From: a candidate division WOR-3 bacterium
GTDB lineage: Bacteria > Hydrothermota > UBA3072
Length of the DNA stretch: 64,000 nucleotides
NCBI GenBank assembly: GCA_039804165.1
Contig: JBDRZZ010000001.1
Location: forward strand, 62,001-126,000
Direction of reading: 5' to 3'
Made by a program: the position numbers and the translations under genes. Positions within the stretch are counted from its first letter, which is position 1; each line of letters starts with the position of its first letter. Positions 55,704 to 64,000 of this stretch are shown here, one piece after another. Below the pieces are notes generated by a model that saw nothing but the letters and a program-made list of their open reading frames with translations, had not been told where the DNA came from and did not search any database.

Positions 55704-58703
55704 ATGAAGAAGATATTTGTTATTTTAACTTTATTGTGTTTTGTGCCAAAGCTTGGCAGTCATCTACAGGATGAAAAATTTTTCTCTCAATTTGTGGCTC
55801 CTTATGTTATGATAATTTTAGACTCTTCCGGCAGTATGACTGAGAATATGGCAGGTGAACTTTGTGACGGTGATGGAACGGTTGGGGGAGCGAACACTAT
55901 AGATGGTCATTATATTGAAAATCCGTTTTACGGAAGATCTCCGGGTAAACCAAGATGGCAAATTAGAACGTGGCCTAGGAGAGATTCTACTCTTATAGAG
56001 GATCCTGATCGTTATGGAGACAAGTCAAGACTATATATAGTTAAGAAGGCAATTTGTCAAGTTTTGGATGAGATCGGAGGTGATGTCCGGTGGGGTCTTG
56101 CAACATTTTATCAGCAGAAGAATCCAGAGGCTCACTGGACTGTGAATTTTTATAAAGGTTATTACGGTCATAGAGATAATCAATATGTAACGCCTGAGCT
56201 GCAATGGAATGGTGCTAAAACCACTTACGCAAATGAGCAGTTTATGTTAAGAGTAACCATTTCTGAAGCAAAGGGTGAAAACGAATCTCATATAAACAAT
56301 ATAAAAAAATTTATGGATAGTAAAGTAAATAGCTACGAAGACCAAAATGAAGTGAGGGGTTCCTGCTGGACTCCTATAGCTCCGGCTCTCCGTGGTGCGA
56401 GATACTGGTATGCAAATGAAATCAAAAATCTGAATAGTGAAGAAAAATGGTGTAGAAAATATTATGTTATCCTTCTAACGGATGGAGAACCTACAGTCGG
56501 TATATTGCAGACAGATTATGGGAAGAAAGGTGATAAGGCAGGATTAAGTGGAACGGACGGAAGTAGCCCTCAATGGATGAAAGACCAGTGTTACTGGGAA
56601 GCCGAGTCCCTCCGTAATACTTTAGTTCCTGCGCATGGAGGACATCCTGCTACAACTTTTGATATTAAGACCTTCGTTATAGGAATTGGAATTGCAACTC
56701 AGACCCTTGATAATATCGCCATAAGAGGGGGAACTAAGCATTATTATTATGCTGGTTCTCCTGAAGAGGTTGTTAAGGCATTAAGAGATATTTTGGCTCA
56801 GATTATCGAAGAAGCGCATTCATTCGCAGCTGGAGAAGTTACAAGCATTGAAGAGGAGTTTATCTCTACTAAATATGAAACAAGGTTATATCTTGCTTCT
56901 TTTTATCCGAGTTCGGGGCCATTCTGGGAGGGACATTTTAGGGCAATAAAACTTGATTCTTTGAGCTCAATTAATTTTGATTCTATTCCTTCAAGGTTTG
57001 TTGTTTGGAACGCAGGAGATTTACTTAGAAAAAGGGATCCTTCTACAAGAAATATATATGGAATAAAAAATGGGAGTATGATTCCATTTACTGCTTCATA
57101 TATCACTCCGGCAGACCTTGGTGTTTTTTCAACTGCAAGTAGGGATACAATAATAAATCTTGTTAGAGGAGGTTCTCCTACTTCTACTACTACTTCCTAT
57201 CTGGGGGATATCTTCCATTCTTCTCCTCTTAGAATTGGAACTCCTAATTTCTTTTATCATGATGATGATTTTTATAAATATAGAGAATTAATGAGTAAAT
57301 CAAGGTCTGCTGTTATTTATGCTGGAAGTAATACTGGGATGTTGCATGCCTTTTCTGATTCTACAGGAGAGGAACTATTTGCTGTTATTCCTGAGAATTT
57401 ACTCCCTGATTTGAAGACTTTAAAAGATTCTCATAGATTTTATGTAGATGCAGAGCCAATGGCAGCGGACGTCTGGTTTCCTTCCAGTTATGATGACGAT
57501 TTTAAAGATGCAACAGAGTGGAGAACAGTTCTTGTGGCTTCTCAGGGTGAAGGTGGTAGAGGAATGACTTTTCTTGATGTCACAAATCCAAGCTCACCTT
57601 CCCATCTATTTAGTTTTTATCCTGCTTTAATGGATGGAAATATTTTAGGATTTACAACTTCTGTCCCTGTAATACATAAGGTGAAGAGAGAAATTTTAGG
57701 AGATACTGTTGAGAGATTTTTTGCTTTCTTTGGAGGAGGGGAATGGCCAGATTCCTTGAATGGGAAACCTTTGTTTAATAGATATGATCCTCTTTCTTCT
57801 GATTCTCTAAGAGGAAATGTTATTGTTGCAGTTGATGTTTATGATGCTGCTACTAGAGGTCTTTCTTATGGGAATAATTATTGGTATATACCTCCTGCAC
57901 CTGGAGACGAGAACAAGATGTTATATCCTTTTGCTGCAGCAGGAAGTATGATAAATTTGAATCCGAAAATGGATAATTGCTATGATTTGTTATATATTCC
58001 GGATCTTGCAGGACAACTGTGGAAAGTTGATGTTCGTTCTCCTGATGTTTCAAGTTGGAAAGCAAGATGTATCTTTAAGCCTCCAATACCAACTAAGAAA
58101 GCAGATGATACTCCTTCCAAAGTTCCTTCTCAACCTGCCTTCTTCCATCCAATAATTCATAGAGATGCTATTGGTTTCCTCTGGATATTTTATGGAACTG
58201 GAGATAGGGCTAAGGTATTTAGGAAAGGTGTTTCAAATAGATTCTATGCTATAATAGATAGTTTGGGAATAGGGGAAAGCTATCCCTTGACAGAAGGGGA
58301 TCTCAAGAAGGTTTCTCCAGGTGGTTCTTTTGATGTATTTAAAGATTTTCCAGGAAAGAAAGGTTGGTATATCTTATATGATGATTATGGAAGAGTTGAT
58401 GAAAAGACAGTGGCTGCTCCTATTATGTTTTTAGACACCCTTAATTTTGTAACTTTCTCTCCAAGTACAACAAATGATCCTTGCAATCCTTCTGGTGGTT
58501 TGGCAACAGAATATTCTATTCATTTTAGAAGTGGAACCGGAAGGATGAGAAATATTGGAACTGGGATTCCACAATCTCCAAAGTATCATATTGGTATTGA
58601 TGGAGAGGTAATTAAGATTGGACAGACTTCTGATTCTCTATGGATTGAGAGAGGAAGAGGAGTTGGAGCTCTTAAGAGGATTTTGAGATGGAAAGAAAGA
58701 TAA
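55704..58703 (+). CDS. pilY1: PilY1-like pilus tip/adhesin protein
   Basis: A 999-residue secreted protein. Signal peptide about 1-19. A von Willebrand A domain (about 33-365) has the metal site D-S-S-G-S (D40, S42, S44), L-L-T-D-G-E-P-T near 255 and a cysteine-containing region. The C-terminal half (about 500-990) has the PilY1 beta-propeller features: V-I-Y-A-G-S-N-T-G-M-L-H-A-F near 535, E-L-F-A-V-I-P, and L-W-K-V-D-V-R. PilY1 sits at the pilus tip, aids assembly and binds surfaces. It is preceded by AAGGAGG and overlaps the following lipoprotein by 16 bases. Confidence 0.92.
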   Translation: MKKIFVILTLLCFVPKLGSHLQDEKFFSQFVAPYVMIILDSSGSMTENMAGELCDGDGTVGGANTIDGHYIENPFYGRSPGKPRWQIRTWPRRDSTLIEDPDRYGDKSRLYIVKKAICQVLDEIGGDVRWGLATFYQQKNPEAHWTVNFYKGYYGHRDNQYVTPELQWNGAKTTYANEQFMLRVTISEAKGENESHINNIKKFMDSKVNSYEDQNEVRGSCWTPIAPALRGARYWYANEIKNLNSEEKWCRKYYVILLTDGEPTVGILQTDYGKKGDKAGLSGTDGSSPQWMKDQCYWEAESLRNTLVPAHGGHPATTFDIKTFVIGIGIATQTLDNIAIRGGTKHYYYAGSPEEVVKALRDILAQIIEEAHSFAAGEVTSIEEEFISTKYETRLYLASFYPSSGPFWEGHFRAIKLDSLSSINFDSIPSRFVVWNAGDLLRKRDPSTRNIYGIKNGSMIPFTASYITPADLGVFSTASRDTIINLVRGGSPTSTTTSYLGDIFHSSPLRIGTPNFFYHDDDFYKYRELMSKSRSAVIYAGSNTGMLHAFSDSTGEELFAVIPENLLPDLKTLKDSHRFYVDAEPMAADVWFPSSYDDDFKDATEWRTVLVASQGEGGRGMTFLDVTNPSSPSHLFSFYPALMDGNILGFTTSVPVIHKVKREILGDTVERFFAFFGGGEWPDSLNGKPLFNRYDPLSSDSLRGNVIVAVDVYDAATRGLSYGNNYWYIPPAPGDENKMLYPFAAAGSMINLNPKMDNCYDLLYIPDLAGQLWKVDVRSPDVSSWKARCIFKPPIPTKKADDTPSKVPSQPAFFHPIIHRDAIGFLWIFYGTGDRAKVFRKGVSNRFYAIIDSLGIGESYPLTEGDLKKVSPGGSFDVFKDFPGKKGWYILYDDYGRVDEKTVAAPIMFLDTLNFVTFSPSTTNDPCNPSGGLATEYSIHFRSGTGRMRNIGTGIPQSPKYHIGIDGEVIKIGQTSDSLWIERGRGVGALKRILRWKER

Positions 58704-59551
58704 AAATTTTGATTTTCCTTCTTTTTCTTATATCTGGATGCGGAGGGTCTTCCTCCGCATCTAAAAAAGAAGGGAGAGTGATTTCAGGAGATTTTTCTCC
58801 TACGAATCCTACTTCTTCAGATGTTATAACCCTTAAAATCACAACCTTAACTTTAAAATCTCCCGAATTTCGTTGGACTGTTAATGGGGGTCTTGTTCCT
58901 GTTAATAAGAATCAACTTGAGCCAAAATATTTTTCAAAAGGCGATACTGTGTGGTGCTCTATTTTAATTGAAGGGGTGGAAAAGAAAAAAATCGGTCCAA
59001 TTGTAATTAGAAATTCTCCCCCAAGGATTAATTCTGTTGAGATTTCTCCACCCGGTCCAAGAGCAGGTAGAGAACTTTCTGTGAAAGGAGAGGCTGTGGA
59101 TGTGGATGGAGATGAGGTGGAGCTTATTCCGAGGTGGTTTATAAATGGAAAGGAAGTTGGAGAGAAAAAGATTTTAAGCGGGTCTGAGATTAAAGCAGGT
59201 GATGAGGTTTATGCTGTTGTTACACCTTTTGATGGGGAGGAGAAGGGTTTCTCGGTTAATACAAATTTGGTTGTTGTTCAGAATACCCCTCCTGAATTTG
59301 TTTCTTTTTCTTCTTCTACGGAAGATAAAATATTGAGGTATGAAATTCAGGTTAAGGATATAGATGGGGATAAAGTTGAGTTAGTTCTTCTTGAAGCTCC
59401 TTTAGGGGTAAGACTTGATGGGAGCACCCTTATTTTGGATGCTCCAGAAAGGGATACTTCTTTTCTTGTTAAGATAAAAGCAAAAGACGAAAGAGGTGGT
59501 GAGACCACTAATACTATTAATCTGAATATTAAAAAGAGAGAAGAAAAATAA
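58688..59551 (+). CDS. Lipoprotein with Ig/cadherin-like domains at the end of the pilus operon
   Basis: A 287-residue protein with signal peptide and lipobox L-I-S-G-C (C18), then a G-G-S-S-S-A-S linker. The mature part holds about three beta-sandwich repeats; two contain V-D-V-D-G-D-E-V (about 138-146) and V-K-D-I-D-G-D-K-V (about 222-230), calcium-site-like D-x-D-G-D motifs seen in PKD/cadherin-type domains. The last gene of the operon, it may anchor or dock the pilus at the cell surface. No exact family is recognised. An mRNA hairpin lies over the lipobox codons. Confidence 0.7.
   Translation: MERKIKILIFLLFLISGCGGSSSASKKEGRVISGDFSPTNPTSSDVITLKITTLTLKSPEFRWTVNGGLVPVNKNQLEPKYFSKGDTVWCSILIEGVEKKKIGPIVIRNSPPRINSVEISPPGPRAGRELSVKGEAVDVDGDEVELIPRWFINGKEVGEKKILSGSEIKAGDEVYAVVTPFDGEEKGFSVNTNLVVVQNTPPEFVSFSSSTEDKILRYEIQVKDIDGDKVELVLLEAPLGVRLDGSTLILDAPERDTSFLVKIKAKDERGGETTNTINLNIKKREEK
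58737..58761 (+). other. Strong hairpin inside the lipoprotein signal-peptide coding region
   Basis: Perfect 10-base stem GATGCGGAGG / CCTCCGCATC with a GTCTT loop, lying over the codons for the lipobox G-C-G-G-S-S. It is followed by TAAAAAAG, with no T tract, so it is not a terminator. It could slow ribosomes or protect the mRNA, or be a by-product of G-G-S-S codons. Confidence 0.35.
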
Positions 59552-59576
59552 ATTTCCTTCCTTTCTTGCGGTTTTC

Positions 59577-59609
59577 GGGGCTTGTTCTTAATGAACAAGC
59601 CCCCTTTTT
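59577..59609 (+). terminator. Intrinsic terminator of the minor-pilin/PilY1 operon
   Basis: Perfect 11-base stem GGGGCTTGTTC / GAACAAGCCCC with a TTAAT loop (59577-59603), followed by C and TTTTT. It is on the plus strand, 26 bases after the last gene of the operon. The reverse direction lacks a T tract. Confidence 0.88.
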
Positions 59610-59838
59610 AATTTTGGATATGGTTGTATGGTTAGTATAAAATAAATGAAAAAATAAAAAAAGAAATTTAGGAGTTCAGCGAATTATACAAAATATTTTT
59701 ATTTGAATAAATGATAAAGAAGGAAAATTCATTTTTGGAGTCTACATTTTAAGCTTTATGGAAAACTCTTTAGATTTTTTTAGAATTTCATAATTTAGAA
59801 GCTAAAAGAGCTTTTAAAGTTCAAAAAGATAAATGATT
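59610..59838. other. Intergenic region between the PilY1 operon terminator and ligA end
   Basis: About 230 AT-rich bases with only very short ORFs. I see no further terminator for the leftward ligA gene, no repeat and no RNA gene. Confidence 0.4.
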
Positions 59839-62974
<3,136 letters not shown>

Positions 62975-62988
62975 TTCTTTCCTCCTTT

Positions 62989-64000
62989 TTAAAAGAATTC
63001 TTCAAACCATTGATTCATTCTTTTTAAGATTGAATCAAACATATTTTTCCCTTGGAGTTTTTTTAATTTCTTATCTGCATTTTCTAAGGCATATTTTATA
63101 AGACCAACTGATGTTGCAAAAGCAGGATCTGCGACAGCATCACGAAGTCCAACAAGACCCTCAGAAGGCACTCCAACTCTGACAGGTAATCCAAATATAT
63201 CTTCTGCCAGTTCTGTAATTCCTTCAAGTTTTGCAGTCCCCCCTGTTAAGACAACACCTGCAGAAAGTAATTCGTATATAGGATCACTACTCAATTCTCT
63301 ATGGGCTAACATTAGGATTTCTTCTACTCTTGGCTTTACAATTTGCTGGAGGAGGTCGAGGGTTACTTGTTTTTCTTTAGTTCCAGAAACTCCTTTTACA
63401 GAGATCATTTCTTTTCTTTTTTCTGGAGAAAGTTCTTTAACTGTTGCAAATTCGGTCTTTATTCTTTCTGCTTCTGGATGGGAACATCTTAGACCCACTC
63501 CAATGTCGTTTGTAATATTTTCTCCACCTAAGCCAATCACCGCAGTTTTTCTTAAAGTTCCGTTATAAAAAACCGCTAAATCTGTTGTTCCCCCTCCAAT
63601 ATCAATGAGGATAACTCCACTTTCTTTTTCTTCTGGAGATAAAACAGCATAAGAAGAAGCAAGGGGTTGAAGTACAATATCATTTACCTCATAACCTGCT
63701 TTATTCACACATTTGCAGATGTTTTTGGCAGAAGTTACTGCCCCTGTTACTATTACAACATTTGCTTCTAATCTTTGGGCAAACATACCCACTGGATTAT
63801 CTATCCCTCCTTGGCCATCTAATATGAAGTCCGTAGGGATTACATGGATTACTTCTCTATCGATGGGTAAGGCCATTGATTTTGCTCCTTCTAAGACCCT
63901 TTCCACATCTTCAGGGGTTACCTCATTATCTGGACCGGTTACCGCTACAACTCCTCTACCTTGGACATTTCTTATATGGTCGCCTGCAATTCCTGTAAAA
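62989..64000 (-). CDS. ftsA: Cell division protein FtsA, 5' end outside the window
   Basis: The frame is open to the right edge (337 residues visible). GTG at 63906 is not the true start, because upstream residues F-T-G-I-A-G-D-H-I-R-N-V-Q-G-R-G-V-V-A-V match the FtsA N-terminal region. Visible are the phosphate-2 motif I-D-I-G-G-G-T-T-D, G-G-E-N-I-T-N-D-I, the G-V-V-L-T-G-G-T-A adenosine motif, and the C-terminal amphipathic tail K-R-M-N-Q-W-F-E-E-F-F that binds membrane. It tethers FtsZ to the membrane, and is first of the ftsA-ftsZ-ligA series. Confidence 0.95.
   Translation of the reverse strand, partial: FTGIAGDHIRNVQGRGVVAVTGPDNEVTPEDVERVLEGAKSMALPIDREVIHVIPTDFILDGQGGIDNPVGMFAQRLEANVVIVTGAVTSAKNICKCVNKAGYEVNDIVLQPLASSYAVLSPEEKESGVILIDIGGGTTDLAVFYNGTLRKTAVIGLGGENITNDIGVGLRCSHPEAERIKTEFATVKELSPEKRKEMISVKGVSGTKEKQVTLDLLQQIVKPRVEEILMLAHRELSSDPIYELLSAGVVLTGGTAKLEGITELAEDIFGLPVRVGVPSEGLVGLRDAVADPAFATSVGLIKYALENADKKLKKLQGKNMFDSILKRMNQWFEEFF

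Noticed and set aside
58737-58761. Terminator between pilY1 and the lipoprotein gene
   Set aside because: The hairpin lacks a T tract and lies inside the lipoprotein coding region, while a proper terminator follows the operon at 59577.

Overview
The window looks like a slice of a low-GC, diderm (two-membrane) bacterial chromosome, probably from an uncultured candidate phylum. The evidence is LolCD-type lipoprotein export, a secretin-based type IV pilus or type II secretion-like machine, an orphan MlaF-like ATPase, and three secreted proteins ending in type IX secretion (Por) sorting tails. These fit an FCB-related or WOR-3-like lineage, but the assignment is inference; there is no rRNA here to settle it. 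Coding density is very high, most neighbours overlap by 1-50 bases, and TTG/GTG starts are common.

Layout. 1-2.2 kb: end of a cyclophilin-like gene, a DUF2007 protein and a secreted GH30 glucuronoxylanase-like enzyme. 2.3-13.4 kb: a long plus-strand housekeeping run (rpsR, rplI, bifunctional nuclease, dtd, yicC, gmk, rpoZ, coaBC, family-4 UDG, dnaB, mlaF-like, radA, yacL-like, ispD) ending in a PilM/PilN-like fusion. 13.4-18.6 kb, minus strand: pilus/secretion operon (secretin, unknown, PilO, PilP/GspC-like, GspK-like, two pseudopilins). 18.9-28.1 kb: accessory island with an about 2,000-codon RHS gene interrupted by one in-frame TAA and ending in an L,D-transpeptidase-like tip, a lipoprotein that may be its immunity protein, a RAYT (IS200-like) element, a severed second RHS tip with an HExxH motif, and a frameshifted lipoprotein. 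28.3-33.4 kb: two more Por-tailed secreted proteins, mntP, radC, an FmdB zinc ribbon and a hydrolase. 33.4-45.9 kb: lolC-lolD-mcsA-pseudo-mcsB-clpC-parA-parB-M23 peptidase-bactofilin-rph-rluD-topA. 45.9-52 kb: a small minus-strand ptsN operon, glyQS and a beta-CASP nuclease whose end was rewritten by a second RAYT element. 53-59.6 kb: minor-pilin operon with PilY1, closed by a strong terminator. 59.8-64 kb, minus strand: ftsA-ftsZ-ligA.

How it fits together. The two pilus clusters together supply the PilMNOPQ alignment/secretin complex and two sets of (pseudo)pilins plus PilY1; motor, platform and peptidase genes are not in the window. The B. subtilis-type clpC/radA super-operon appears here as two separate blocks (mcsA-mcsB-clpC and radA-yacL-ispD), without ctsR or disA, and both McsB and the YacL PIN domain have lost catalytic residues. 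Many isolated genes start 6-12 bases after a good -10 box and lack a Shine-Dalgarno sequence, so leaderless mRNAs seem frequent, while operon-internal genes often carry AGGAGG. The most distinctive biology is the RHS toxin island remodelled by a RAYT transposon, the McsB pseudoenzyme, and the leaderless promoter pattern.
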